Assembly: GCF_022664535.1 (NCBI RefSeq)
Contig: NZ_JAKUJY010000001.1
Span: forward strand, 372,001-436,000
From: Sphingobium trunci
GTDB taxonomy: Bacteria > Pseudomonadota > Alphaproteobacteria > Sphingomonadales > Sphingomonadaceae
DNA length: 64,000 nucleotides
Direction: 5' to 3'
This document shows, one piece after another, positions 1 through 8,349 of this stretch. Position numbers and translations under genes: made by a program. Positions within the stretch are counted from its first letter, which is position 1; each line of letters begins with the position of its first letter. The notes under the pieces were generated by a model. The model was not told the origin of the DNA, ran no database searches, and was given only the letters and a program-made list of their open reading frames with translations.

Positions 1-1553
1 GTGAGGAACGGTTCCGGCTGCTGGTGCAGGGCGTCACCGACTATGCCATCTACATGCTCGATCCGGTCGGAACGATCACAAGCTGGAATCCGGGCGCGCA
101 GCGGTTCAAGGGCTATAGCGCCGACGAGATATTGGGACAGAATTTCGCGCGCTTCTATTCCGAAGAGGATCGGATGGCTGGCATGCCGTCCCGCGCACTG
201 GAAACAGCGGCGCGCGAAGGCCGGTTCGAGGCCGAGGGCTGGCGCATCCGCAAGGACGGATCCGCCTTCTGGGCGCATGTCATCATCGACGCGATCCGCG
301 ATCCGGGAGGCGAACTGATCGGCTTTGCCAAGATCACTCGCGACCTCAGCGAAAAGCGCGAGGCGCAAATGGCGCTGGAACAGGCGCGCGAGGCGATCTT
401 CCAGTCGCAGAAGATGGATGCCATCGGCAAGCTGACCGGCGGTGTCGCGCACGATTTCAACAATCTGCTGGCGGTGATCGTCGGCAGCCTGGACCTGGCG
501 AGGCAGCGGCTGGCGACCGGAGCGGATGTGTCGCGCTATATCGACAATGCCATGACCGCGGCGGAGCGGGGCGCGACGCTGACGCAGCGGATGCTGGCCT
601 TCGCGCGCAAGCAGGAATTGAAGCTGCAAAGCGTGGATTGCATGGCGCTGGTGCGCGACATGGCCGACCTGCTCAAGACCACCCTGGGATCGGATATCGC
701 CATAGAGACGCGCTTTCCGCTGCAGCTTCCCGCCGCCTATGCCGATCCGGCGCAGCTGGAACTGGCCCTGCTCAACCTGGCGGTGAACGCGCGCGACGCC
801 ATGCCGGAGGGAAGGCGCATCATCGTCGAAGGCGCGGAGTTGAATCTATTGCACGAAAAGCAGCCTGATCTGGAAAGCGGCCGCTATGTCCGCCTGTCGA
901 TCATCGACGAAGGTCAGGGGATGGATGCAACGACGCTCGAACGGGCGCGGGAACCGTTCTTTACCACCAAGGGGGTCGGCAAGGGTACCGGCCTTGGCCT
1001 GTCGATGGTGCATGGCTTTGCCCAGCAATGCGGCGGAGCGCTGACGATCGACAGCGAATTGGGAAAAGGGACTGCCGTGTCGCTCTGGCTCCCTGTCGCG
1101 CCGCCCGATGTTGCGGCGGCTGAGGCGGTGGAAACGATCGACCCGATGGCGATGATGCCGGTCGAACCGCTCGTCATATTGGCGGTCGATGACGACGATC
1201 TGGTGCTCACCAACACCGCAGGCATGCTGGAGGAGTTGGGACACACCGTATTCCTGGCCGGATCGGGCATGGATGCTCTCCGGATGCTGGAAAAGGGCAG
1301 CGTCGACCTGGTGATCACAGACTATGCGATGCCGGGAATGAACGGCGCACAACTCGCGGATGAGATCGACCAAAGGCTCCCCGGTTTGCCGGTCGTCATC
1401 ATTACCGGTTTCGCCGAACTGCCGCCGCACATGACGAGCCGGCCAAGGCTCGACAAACCGTTCAAGCAAGCCGAACTGGCGCGCATCGTGACGGCGGTCA
1501 CGCATGACAGCCAGAAAGTGGTCAGGCTGGCTGCCCATTCGGACGGTCTTTGA
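1..1553 (+). CDS. PAS-HisKA-HATPase-REC hybrid sensor histidine kinase (5' end outside window)
   Basis: Cytoplasmic or membrane-linked hybrid sensor kinase, cut by the left edge; the reading frame is open from base 3 (E-E-R-F-R-L-L-V), so the true start lies upstream. Visible domains in order: a PAS/PAC sensor domain (bases ~3-350), a HisKA dimerisation domain with the phospho-acceptor His in GGVAHDFNNLL (codon at 450), a HATPase_c domain with an N-box (LNLAVNARDAMP) and G-boxes (DEGQGM, GKGTGLGLSM), and a C-terminal receiver domain (from ~1170) with acidic pocket VDDDD, phospho-acceptor Asp in TDYAMPG (codon at 1320) and Lys in LDKPF. Kinase plus receiver suggests an internal phosphorelay. 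The signal cannot be told from sequence and no cognate regulator follows. Confidence 0.93.
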   Translation, partial: EERFRLLVQGVTDYAIYMLDPVGTITSWNPGAQRFKGYSADEILGQNFARFYSEEDRMAGMPSRALETAAREGRFEAEGWRIRKDGSAFWAHVIIDAIRDPGGELIGFAKITRDLSEKREAQMALEQAREAIFQSQKMDAIGKLTGGVAHDFNNLLAVIVGSLDLARQRLATGADVSRYIDNAMTAAERGATLTQRMLAFARKQELKLQSVDCMALVRDMADLLKTTLGSDIAIETRFPLQLPAAYADPAQLELALLNLAVNARDAMPEGRRIIVEGAELNLLHEKQPDLESGRYVRLSIIDEGQGMDATTLERAREPFFTTKGVGKGTGLGLSMVHGFAQQCGGALTIDSELGKGTAVSLWLPVAPPDVAAAEAVETIDPMAMMPVEPLVILAVDDDDLVLTNTAGMLEELGHTVFLAGSGMDALRMLEKGSVDLVITDYAMPGMNGAQLADEIDQRLPGLPVVIITGFAELPPHMTSRPRLDKPFKQAELARIVTAVTHDSQKVVRLAAHSDGL

Positions 1554-1734
1554 CCATCAACCGCAGCGTCACGGCAATTTCACGCCATTGTGACGTCTCC
1601 GCATCGGTTTAACCAAAAGTTTGAATGAACGCGCATAAAGACGGCGCTGACGGTCGAACCTCCCTTGCAACCGCTGGAGAGTTCGCCAAAGAGACATGGA
1701 TATCGCCAGCCTCCCCCATGACGACAAGGATCGC

Positions 1735-2613
1735 ATGAACACCCCAGCCGCCCCGACTTCGCATTTCTACACATCACTTCGGATGCGCCTGCATTATCTG
1801 GACTGGGGGAACAGTGCGGCACCCACGCTGATCCTGGTGCATGGCGGCTTCGACCATGCGCGCAGCTGGGACTGGGCGGCGCGGGTGCTGGCCAGGGATT
1901 ATCATGTGGTGGTGCCCGATCTGCGCGGCCATGGCGATAGCGCCTGGTCGGCCGAAGGCTCCTATATGATGGCCAATTTCGTCTATGACCTGGCCCAGTT
2001 GGTGGAGCAGTTGGGGCGGGAACCCGTGACCCTGGTGGGCCATTCTCTGGGTGGTTCGATCGCGCTGCGCTATGCCGGGATGTTTCCGGAGAAAGTCGCG
2101 AGGATCGTCGCCATTGAAGGGCTGGGCCTGTCACCCCTTCGCATCGAGGAGGAGGCACAGAAGGCCGCGCCCGACCAGCTGCGCGAGTGGATCGACAGGC
2201 GCAAGGCGGGTGCGCGGCAGGCACGGCGGCATTATCCCACAATCGAGGCGGCCGTCGCCCGCATGCGCGAGCGCAACGACCATCTGTCGGTCGAACAGGC
2301 CATGCACCTCACCATTCATGGCGTGAACCGCAACGAGGATGGCAGCTACCGCTGGAAATTCGATCCCTATCTTCGCGACGCCGCCCCGCAGGTGGGGAGC
2401 GATTTCGAACTGCCCCAATTCTGGGAGCGGATCACCTGCCCGACCTTGTTATGCCTGGGGTTGGATAGCTGGGCATCCAACCCGGTCAAGGATGGTCGCG
2501 CGACGCATTTCCAGGATGCCCGGCTGGTCGAGTTCGCCAACGCCGGACATTGGCTGCATCATGATCAGTTCGATCAATTCATGACGGAATTGCGCGCCTT
2601 CCTGCAACCCTGA
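1735..2613 (+). CDS. alpha/beta hydrolase
   Basis: Soluble alpha/beta-hydrolase-fold protein of 292 residues. The oxyanion-hole motif HGG lies near residue 35, the nucleophile elbow is GHSLGG (Ser104), and the catalytic His is in NAGHWLHH (His272). A cap region lies between about residues 130 and 215. The start at 1735 is preferred because AAGGA lies 4 bases upstream. An in-frame ATG at 1696 would add 13 residues but has only a weak ribosome binding site. The family covers esterases, dehalogenases and C-C hydrolases, and the substrate cannot be assigned. It stands alone, convergent with the DUF2794 gene across a strong hairpin. Confidence 0.9.
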   Translation: MNTPAAPTSHFYTSLRMRLHYLDWGNSAAPTLILVHGGFDHARSWDWAARVLARDYHVVVPDLRGHGDSAWSAEGSYMMANFVYDLAQLVEQLGREPVTLVGHSLGGSIALRYAGMFPEKVARIVAIEGLGLSPLRIEEEAQKAAPDQLREWIDRRKAGARQARRHYPTIEAAVARMRERNDHLSVEQAMHLTIHGVNRNEDGSYRWKFDPYLRDAAPQVGSDFELPQFWERITCPTLLCLGLDSWASNPVKDGRATHFQDARLVEFANAGHWLHHDQFDQFMTELRAFLQP

Positions 2614-2641
2614 ACGCCAACGCCGGCATTGGCGTTCAGGG
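2608..2641. terminator. bidirectional hairpin between convergent genes
   Basis: A perfect 13-bp stem (CCCTGAACGCCAA and its complement) with an 8-base loop overlaps the hydrolase stop codon and sits 12 bases from the end of the DUF2794 gene. There is no long U-tract, so termination is inferred from position and stem strength. Confidence 0.6.
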
Positions 2642-2652
2642 ACAGGAACCGC

Positions 2653-3012
2653 CTAATCGACGACGATCTTGAGCAGGCGCCGTTCGACGGGGGCAAGCAC
2701 GCCCTGAAGTTCCGCGCCGCGCTTCAGCACATTGCCCGCTTCACCGATCAGCGCCCACATACCCTGCCGGTGCCGCAGCGCCGGACGCTTTTCGATGCGG
2801 AATTCCGGACGCTCGGCGGTGCGGCGAAAGGCCGAGAAGATGGCCGCTTCGCGATGCAGGTCGATCGCATAGTCGCGCCAGTGACCGGCGGCGACCATGC
2901 GGCCATAGAGATCCATGATGCGCTGGAGTTCGAGACGTTCAAAGCCGGTCTGCCAGTCCCCCTTGCCCCCTTGCCGGGAGGGTGGCGACGGAAAAGGCGT
3001 CACATTGCTCAT
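2653..3012 (-). CDS. DUF2794 family protein
   Basis: Small soluble protein (119 aa) of the alphaproteobacterial DUF2794 family, recognised by LYGRMVAAGHWRDYAID near residue 35 and by RIEKRPALR. Its function is unknown. Its ATG overlaps the cysE stop codon by one base (TGATG), so the two genes are translationally coupled. The N-terminus before the conserved core contains PSPPSRQGGKG, encoded by a GC-rich palindrome-like stretch (about 2955-2985). That stretch resembles the dispersed CCTCCC/GGGAGG repeats elsewhere in the window and may be a captured repeat. Confidence 0.88.
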   Translation of the reverse strand: MSNVTPFPSPPSRQGGKGDWQTGFERLELQRIMDLYGRMVAAGHWRDYAIDLHREAAIFSAFRRTAERPEFRIEKRPALRHRQGMWALIGEAGNVLKRGAELQGVLAPVERRLLKIVVD

Positions 3013-3737
3013 CAGGCGCGGCCGCGCTCCTTGAACAGCGGCCTGTCACCATCGCTCCGGCTTTCATCCGGCACCTGGTCCCGCTCCGCGAGCAATTGGG
3101 CAAGACGCTTCTGCAACTGCTCGACTTCGCACTGCAGCAGTTCCAGCTTCTGCTTTTCGGGGTCGAAGCAATCCGAACAAGGCGTACCATAAGGCAGGAA
3201 GTCGCGCTGATAGGCCGTCACATCGACCAGCATCGCCTTGGCCGGAATACCGACCATGGTCGCGCCTTCCTTCACATCCTTGGTCACCACGGCATTGGCG
3301 CCGACGCGGGCACGGGCGCCGACGCGAACCGGGCCCAGAACCTGGGCTCCCGAACCCACGATCACGCCGTCTTCCAGCGTGGGATGACGCTTGCCGGCAA
3401 TGCCATTGGCGGGATCGGTGCCGCCCAGTGTCACATTCTGATATAGGGTGACGTCATCGCCGATCTCCGCGGTTTCCCCGATCACGGTAAAGCCATGGTC
3501 GATGAAGAAGCGCTTGCCGATAAGGGCGCCCGGATGAATGTCGTTGCCGGTCAGGAACCGGGAAAAATGATTCACCGCGCGTGCCAGGAAATACAGGCGG
3601 GCGTTATAGAGGCGATGGGCCACGCGATGGAAGGCCAGCGACCAGACGCCCGGGTAGAGCAGAATCTCGGCCCGGGAGCGCGGAGCGGGGTCACGGGATT
3701 TGACCGAGTCCAGATAAGCAACAAGATTGCGCAGCAT
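3012..3737 (-). CDS. cysE: serine O-acetyltransferase
   Basis: Catalyses acetyl-CoA + L-serine to O-acetylserine, the committed step of cysteine synthesis. The 241-aa protein has an N-terminal helical part and a C-terminal left-handed beta-helix of hexapeptide repeats. The family hallmarks DIHPGA, DHGFTVIGETA and LGGTDPANG are present, followed by AKRHP-type sequence and GIPAKAM. The start at 3737 (MLRNL) is chosen over an upstream ATG at 3782 because AGGGG lies 7 bases before it. It is the short EpsC/plant-like form. It is first in an operon with DUF2794 and divergent from a TSUP transporter, with a palindrome between them. Confidence 0.93.
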   Translation of the reverse strand: MLRNLVAYLDSVKSRDPAPRSRAEILLYPGVWSLAFHRVAHRLYNARLYFLARAVNHFSRFLTGNDIHPGALIGKRFFIDHGFTVIGETAEIGDDVTLYQNVTLGGTDPANGIAGKRHPTLEDGVIVGSGAQVLGPVRVGARARVGANAVVTKDVKEGATMVGIPAKAMLVDVTAYQRDFLPYGTPCSDCFDPEKQKLELLQCEVEQLQKRLAQLLAERDQVPDESRSDGDRPLFKERGRA

Positions 3738-3850
3738 TGAAGCGCCCCTAACCGAAACCGACCAGTCGGTACATAAGCGCAAAAGGATGATTTTTCCAGA
3801 TGGGCGGCTATTTAGGCTTGTTCCAACAAAACAGAAAGTTTCTTGGCGCT

Positions 3851-3870
3851 CCTTGATATACCAATCAAGG
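3851..3870. promoter_or_regulatory. palindrome in the cysE / TSUP divergent promoter region
   Basis: CCTTGAT-N6-ATCAAGG is a perfect 7-bp inverted repeat in the 163-base region between divergent cysE and the TSUP transporter gene. It starts 114 bases upstream of cysE and ends 30 bases upstream of TSUP, a plausible operator position for both. The regulator is unknown. Confidence 0.45.
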
Positions 3871-3900
3871 CGGTAGACAAATCATAATAAAGGCTGGTGA

Positions 3901-4674
3901 ATGAACGAATCCCTTGTCGCCTATTTCCTCGAAATTCTGCCTTTCATTCTGGTGGGTTTCGGTGCCCAGATGATCGACGGCGCACTGGGGATGGCCTATG
4001 GCGTGATTTCGAGCACGCTGCTGCTGGCGCTCGGCCTGCCGCCCAGCAAGGCTTCGGCCAGCGTTCATGCGGCGGAGACCTTCACGACCGGCGTGTCCGC
4101 GATCAGCCATATCGCGCATCGCAATGTAGACTGGCGGCTGTTCGCGCGTCTCATCATTCCGGGCGTCATCGGTGGCGTGACGGGCGCCTATTTGCTGTCC
4201 CATGTCGACGGCGCGGTGATCAAACCCTTTGTCCAGATCTACCTGACGACCATTGGCGTTTATCTGGTCTGGCGCGGCTTTCACTATCCGCCGCAGGCCC
4301 GCGATCCCAAATGGGTGGGGCCGTTGGGCCTGGTCGGCGGCTTCATGGACGCGACCGGCGGCGGTGGCTGGGGACCGGTGGTGACGTCGAACCTGCTGAT
4401 CCAGGGGTCCAGCCCGCGTCATACCATCGGTACGGTCAACAGCGTCGAGTTCATCCTGACCCTGTCGATCAGCATCACCTTCCTGCTGCATCTGGGATGG
4501 GAAACCTTCACCACCTACACCGTCGGCCTGCTGATCGGCGGCGTGGTGGCGGCGCCCTTCGGCGCGATGCTGGCCCGGCGCGTTTCACCTCGCAAACTGT
4601 TTATTGCCGTTGGCACGATCCTGACGCTGACGTCGCTGTTCGGCATTGCCAAATGGCTTGGATATATCGGGTAA
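3901..4674 (+). CDS. TSUP (TauE/SafE) family sulfur-compound permease
   Basis: Integral inner-membrane protein (257 aa) with about eight hydrophobic segments in the two-fold repeat typical of TauE/SafE (DUF81) permeases. The N-terminal repeat motif is GFGAQMIDGALGMAYG, and the second repeat has GGFMDATGGGGWGP. The family moves sulfite, sulfoacetate, thiosulfate or related anions. Divergence from cysE favours a sulfur role here, by inference. AAAGG about 7 bases upstream supports the start. It is followed 39 bases later by oxyR on the same strand. Confidence 0.9.
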   Translation: MNESLVAYFLEILPFILVGFGAQMIDGALGMAYGVISSTLLLALGLPPSKASASVHAAETFTTGVSAISHIAHRNVDWRLFARLIIPGVIGGVTGAYLLSHVDGAVIKPFVQIYLTTIGVYLVWRGFHYPPQARDPKWVGPLGLVGGFMDATGGGGWGPVVTSNLLIQGSSPRHTIGTVNSVEFILTLSISITFLLHLGWETFTTYTVGLLIGGVVAAPFGAMLARRVSPRKLFIAVGTILTLTSLFGIAKWLGYIG

Positions 4675-4686
4675 GCCGCTTATATT

Positions 4687-4707
4687 CCTTCCTCTAATCG
4701 AGGAAGG
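4687..4707 (+). promoter_or_regulatory. hairpin containing the oxyR ribosome binding site
   Basis: CCTTCCTC-N5-GAGGAAGG forms a perfect 8-bp stem. Its 3' arm is the oxyR Shine-Dalgarno sequence (GAGGAAGG, 6 bases before the ATG). It may also act as a weak terminator for the upstream transporter gene, which ends 12 bases before it. Sequestration of the site is an inference. Confidence 0.5.
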
Positions 4708-4713
4708 CGATCA

Positions 4714-5640
4714 ATGTCGAGTTACATGCCCACGCTGAAGCAGCTGCAATATCTTGTGGCGCTCAAGGAGCATGGCCATTTCGGCAAGGCGGCGGACAGC
4801 TGCTTCGTCACCCAGTCGACCCTGTCGGCCGGCATTCGCGAACTGGAATCGCTGATCGGCATCACGCTGGTCGAGCGGACGCGGCGCGTGGTGCGCTTCA
4901 CGGCGCTGGGCGACCGGATCGTGGACAAGGCTCACCGGGTACTGCGCGAGGCGGAGGAACTGGCCGCCATTGCCGAGGCATCGGGCAAGCCGCTGACGGG
5001 TGAACTGCGGATGAGCGTCATTCCGACGATCGCGCCTTTCCTGTTGCCCCATCTGCTACCCAGGCTGCGGGCGGAGCGGCCGGAGCTGAAACTCTATCTG
5101 CGCGAGGAAACGACGCAGGCAGCCATTGAATCGCTGCGGCATGGCAATGTCGATTGCGTGCTGCTGGCATTGCCCTTCCCCACCGGCGAACTGGACAGCG
5201 AGATGCTGTTCCAGGACCGGCTCTATGTCGCCTTCCCTCGCGACGATCCGCGCGACCCGCCGGAATGGATCGCTCCGGAGATGATCGACGAGACCAAGCT
5301 GCTGCTGCTGGAAGACGGGCATTGCCTGAAGGACCATGCGCTGGCAGCCTGCAACCGGCCGGAAATCCGGGCCAGCGCAATGATGATGGGCACCTCGCTC
5401 CACACCCTTGTCCAGATGGTCGACAATGGCCTTGGCATGACGATCATGCCGGAAATGGCGATTGCGGGCGGGATATTGAATCACACGCAGATCACCGCCC
5501 GGCCGCTGCGGTCGGAGCGTTCCCATCGGGACATTGCACTGGTATGGCGCAAGAACAGCCCGCGCGAGAAGGAGTTTCGCCTGCTCGCCGAACTGCTGCG
5601 GGATGCGGCGGAGGTGCCGAAGGTCAGCGAGGCGGCCTGA
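4714..5640 (+). CDS. oxyR: LysR-family hydrogen peroxide regulator OxyR
   Basis: LysR-type transcription regulator (308 aa): N-terminal winged helix-turn-helix (residues 8-66, TLKQLQYLVALKEHGHFGKA) and a C-terminal substrate-binding-like domain. Two cysteines in EDGHCLKDHALAAC, Cys204 and Cys213, have the same context and the same spacing as the redox pair Cys199/Cys208 of E. coli OxyR. This supports peroxide sensing by disulfide formation. The start at 4714 has a strong Shine-Dalgarno that lies inside a hairpin. No catalase or peroxiredoxin is adjacent; possible targets elsewhere in the window (glutathione peroxidase, sodC) are only speculative. Confidence 0.93.
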   Translation: MSSYMPTLKQLQYLVALKEHGHFGKAADSCFVTQSTLSAGIRELESLIGITLVERTRRVVRFTALGDRIVDKAHRVLREAEELAAIAEASGKPLTGELRMSVIPTIAPFLLPHLLPRLRAERPELKLYLREETTQAAIESLRHGNVDCVLLALPFPTGELDSEMLFQDRLYVAFPRDDPRDPPEWIAPEMIDETKLLLLEDGHCLKDHALAACNRPEIRASAMMMGTSLHTLVQMVDNGLGMTIMPEMAIAGGILNHTQITARPLRSERSHRDIALVWRKNSPREKEFRLLAELLRDAAEVPKVSEAA

Positions 5641-5643
5641 TCG

Positions 5644-6084
5644 TCAGGTCCGCCAGCCCTGCGCCCTGGCATCATCCTCCGCGCGCGCCTCGACCCAGGT
5701 GGCACGATCGGCAAAATGCTCCTTCTTCCAGAAGGGCGCTTCCGATTTCAGCCAGTCGATCAGGAAAGCGCAGGCCTCAAGCGCCGCAGTGCGGTGGCGG
5801 GAGGCAGTGCCGACGAACACGATGCGCTCGCCCGGTTTCAGTCGGCCGTGGCGATGGATGACACGAACGCCCAGCAGCGGCCAGCGGGCCTTGGCTTCCT
5901 CGATAATCCGTTCGACCTGCAGGCTGGTCATCGCCGGATAATGTTCGAGCTCCAGGGCGATCAGACCGCCCTCCCCCCTCACGATGCCGGTAAAGCTGGC
6001 AACGCCGCCGCCGCCCGATGCCTCCAGCGCGGCCAGTTCGGCGGCGGGATCGAAATCCTGCGTCTGGATGGAAACGGCGCTCAT
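5644..6084 (-). CDS. moaE: molybdopterin synthase catalytic subunit
   Basis: MoaE, the large subunit of molybdopterin synthase, transfers sulfur from the MoaD C-terminus to precursor Z (cPMP). The 146-aa protein has the family motifs VASFTGIVR, LELEHYPAMT, VIHRHGRLKPGE and the lysine-rich active-site region APFWKKEHF. It overlaps moaD by four bases (ATGA), indicating coupled translation of the two subunits. It is last in pgsA-moaD-moaE and convergent with oxyR, 3 bases apart. Confidence 0.95.
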   Translation of the reverse strand: MSAVSIQTQDFDPAAELAALEASGGGGVASFTGIVRGEGGLIALELEHYPAMTSLQVERIIEEAKARWPLLGVRVIHRHGRLKPGERIVFVGTASRHRTAALEACAFLIDWLKSEAPFWKKEHFADRATWVEARAEDDARAQGWRT

Positions 6085-6344
6085 CCGCCCGTCACTGGCG
6101 GAAATATCGCCAATTCCCCTGCATCGCCAATCGGGCTGTCGAGCGGGGTGAAACGCTGGTCGAGCGCGGCGCGCAGCCTGTCGGGCAGGGCGAAGGCCTC
6201 GGCATAGACGCCGCCCTGCGCCGCCAGACCTTCGATGAAGGCGCGGATCGTGACATCGGGCGCGGGACGCTTCACCACCTCCTCATCGCGGCCGATAGCT
6301 TCGCGGACCCAGGCGAAATAGACGAGGGTGAGACTGGCCATCAT
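6081..6344 (-). CDS. moaD: molybdopterin synthase sulfur carrier subunit
   Basis: MoaD, a ubiquitin-fold sulfur carrier of 87 residues ending in the required Gly-Gly (PPVTGG), which is thiocarboxylated before sulfur donation in MoaE. The beta-grasp core starts LTLVYFAWVREAIG. The gene starts immediately after the pgsA stop (TGA then ATG) and its stop overlaps the moaE start, so the three genes form one transcription unit. A second ATG directly follows the first and could be the actual start. Confidence 0.95.
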   Translation of the reverse strand: MMASLTLVYFAWVREAIGRDEEVVKRPAPDVTIRAFIEGLAAQGGVYAEAFALPDRLRAALDQRFTPLDSPIGDAGELAIFPPVTGG

Positions 6345-6908
6345 TCAGTCCATATGCTTGATGCCGACGCGCAGATAATCCCAGCCAGTGATGAGCGTCA
6401 GGATCGCGGCGGCCCAGAGCGTCGCTATGCCGACGGTCTGGACGAAGGGAAATTGCGGGACGGCTCCGGCCAGGATCAGCGCTCCCAGCGCGATCAACTG
6501 GAAAGTCGTCTTCCATTTGGCAAGGCGGGATACGGGCACCGAAACCTGCAGTCCGGCGAGGAATTCGCGCAGGCCCGATACCGCGATCTCGCGCAGCAGG
6601 ATGATCATTGCGGCGACGATGTGCATCCCCGAAATGTCGCGTGTCGCCGCCAGCATCAGGATCACCGCGCCGACCATGATCTTGTCCGCAATGGGATCAA
6701 GGAAGATGCCCAGTTTCGACACCGTCCCCTGGGCGCGGGCAAGATAACCGTCGAAATAGTCGGTGATGCCCATCAGGCAATAAAGCCCGAAGGCCAGCAT
6801 ATAGCCGGTGGTCCAGCGCGCGCCGACCTCCGCAGGCCAGAGCAGGGCGACGAGCAACGGCACGGTCAGGATGCGCGAAAGCGTCAGCAAATTGGGCAGC
6901 GTCAGCAT
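6345..6908 (-). CDS. pgsA: CDP-diacylglycerol--glycerol-3-phosphate 3-phosphatidyltransferase
   Basis: Makes phosphatidylglycerolphosphate, the precursor of phosphatidylglycerol and cardiolipin, at the inner membrane. The 187-aa protein has the CDP-alcohol phosphotransferase signature (DYFDGYLAR, then GIFLDPIADK) and several transmembrane helices. Length and signature match PgsA. It opens the operon with moaD and moaE. An 8-bp palindrome lies 23 bases upstream of the start codon. Confidence 0.94.
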   Translation of the reverse strand: MLTLPNLLTLSRILTVPLLVALLWPAEVGARWTTGYMLAFGLYCLMGITDYFDGYLARAQGTVSKLGIFLDPIADKIMVGAVILMLAATRDISGMHIVAAMIILLREIAVSGLREFLAGLQVSVPVSRLAKWKTTFQLIALGALILAGAVPQFPFVQTVGIATLWAAAILTLITGWDYLRVGIKHMD

Positions 6909-6931
6909 GGCGGCGGACTGCCACAGTCAGC

Positions 6932-6951
6932 GGCAACGCACAAGCGTTGCC
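6932..6951. promoter_or_regulatory. palindrome upstream of pgsA
   Basis: GGCAACGC-N4-GCGTTGCC is a perfect 8-bp inverted repeat in the 135-base divergent region between pgsA and the LplT-like transporter gene. It may be an operator or a 5' UTR hairpin; no regulator can be named. Confidence 0.4.
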
Positions 6952-7043
6952 ATGGGCGCCAACGGACGGAGGGATTGGACAGACCCCGCATCAACAGCTA
7001 GACCCCCCATCGCCAATCCACAGCGAAGAAGACCCCCTACTCC

Positions 7044-8339
7044 ATGCAAGCCTCGCTAAGGCTCCTTACCAAGCGACGTTTTCTGCCGCTTTTCATCACC
7101 CAGCTCCTCGGCGCCTTCAACGACAATCTGTTCAAGAACGCGATGGTGCTGTTCGTCGTCTATAGCGTCTATAACGACGAAAAATCGGAAACCTGGTTCA
7201 GCGCGCTGGCGACGGGGGTCTTCATCCTGCCTTTCTTCCTGCTGTCCGCGCTATCCGGACAATTGGCCGATCAGCGGGACAAGGCGACCATCATCCGCAT
7301 CGTCAAGGCCGCGGAAATCGTTATCATGACGGTGGGCGCAACAGGGCTGGCGCTGATCTGGAGCGGTATTGCCGTTCACAGCCTGGCCATTCCGCTGCTG
7401 TTGCTTGCGCTGTTCGCCATGGGGGTACATTCGACCTTCTTCGGGCCGATCAAATATGCGATCCTGCCCCAGCATCTGCAGGATGAGGAAGTGCTGGGCG
7501 GGACCGGGCTGGTCGAGGCCGGAACCTATATCGCCATCCTGGCGGGAACGATTCTGGCCGGGATCATCCCGGTGCAGGCCGCGGCGGTCGGCATCATCCT
7601 GACTGCCGTGATCGGCTGGCTGGCGGGCCGCAAGGTGCCTGCGGCTCCATCCTTGCTGGCGCGGCAACCGATCGATTTCCACATCATCCGGTCGGCGGTC
7701 ACGCTGGTCCGGGGAACGATGCATATCCGGCGGCTCTATCTGGCCATCATGGCGATCAGCTTCTTCTGGGCGGTGGGCACCATATTGTTCATCCAATTCC
7801 CGCCGCTGGTGAAGAATGTGCTGACGGCCGACAAATCGGTCGCCAGCCTGTTCCTGGGGATTTTTTCGATCGGCATCGCCATCGGTTCGGTCGCGATCAA
7901 CCGGCTCCTGGGGGGGCATGTCTCGGCAAGATATGCGCCCGCTTCGGTGATCGGCATGGGGATCAGCATCATCGCCTTCCATATCGTGTGCGATCTCTGG
8001 ATGGCGGGTTCCGACGGACGGATGCTTTCGCTCGCGGGATTTCTCTCCCATCCGCTGGCGATCCCCTTGTCGGTCTGCCTTCTGCTGGTGGCGACATTCG
8101 GCGGGATGTTCGTGGTGCCGCTCTACGCCTTCCTCACCACCACGGTCGAAAAATGCGAGGCGGCGCGCACTGTCGCCGCCAACAATATCGTCAATTCCGG
8201 CGCGATGGTGATCGGATCGCTGCTGACCATCAGCCTCAGCGTCGCCGGAATGTCGGTGGTGAACCAACTGCTTCTGGTCGCGGCGCTGTGCCTGCCCTGC
8301 GCAGGAATCGCCTGGACGCTGCACAAGGCCTGCGACTGA
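7044..8339 (+). CDS. MFS transporter, LplT-like (lysophospholipid transporter family)
   Basis: Inner-membrane major facilitator of 431 aa with about 12 transmembrane segments. The N-terminus (FLPLFITQLLGAFNDNLFKN) and the FFGPIKYAILP motif are typical of LplT and of the transporter half of Aas-LplT fusion proteins. These flip lysophospholipids inward for re-acylation. No acyltransferase domain or adjacent aas gene is present, so the substrate is inferred. It is divergent from the phospholipid gene pgsA. The upstream ribosome binding site is weak (GAAGAAG). Confidence 0.85.
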   Translation: MQASLRLLTKRRFLPLFITQLLGAFNDNLFKNAMVLFVVYSVYNDEKSETWFSALATGVFILPFFLLSALSGQLADQRDKATIIRIVKAAEIVIMTVGATGLALIWSGIAVHSLAIPLLLLALFAMGVHSTFFGPIKYAILPQHLQDEEVLGGTGLVEAGTYIAILAGTILAGIIPVQAAAVGIILTAVIGWLAGRKVPAAPSLLARQPIDFHIIRSAVTLVRGTMHIRRLYLAIMAISFFWAVGTILFIQFPPLVKNVLTADKSVASLFLGIFSIGIAIGSVAINRLLGGHVSARYAPASVIGMGISIIAFHIVCDLWMAGSDGRMLSLAGFLSHPLAIPLSVCLLLVATFGGMFVVPLYAFLTTTVEKCEAARTVAANNIVNSGAMVIGSLLTISLSVAGMSVVNQLLLVAALCLPCAGIAWTLHKACD

Positions 8340-8349
8340 GGCCCGCCGT

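Noticed and set aside
1554..1695. Regulatory palindrome CGTCAC...GTGACG upstream of the hydrolase
   Set aside because: The arms are only 6 bp with a long spacer; this is expected by chance.
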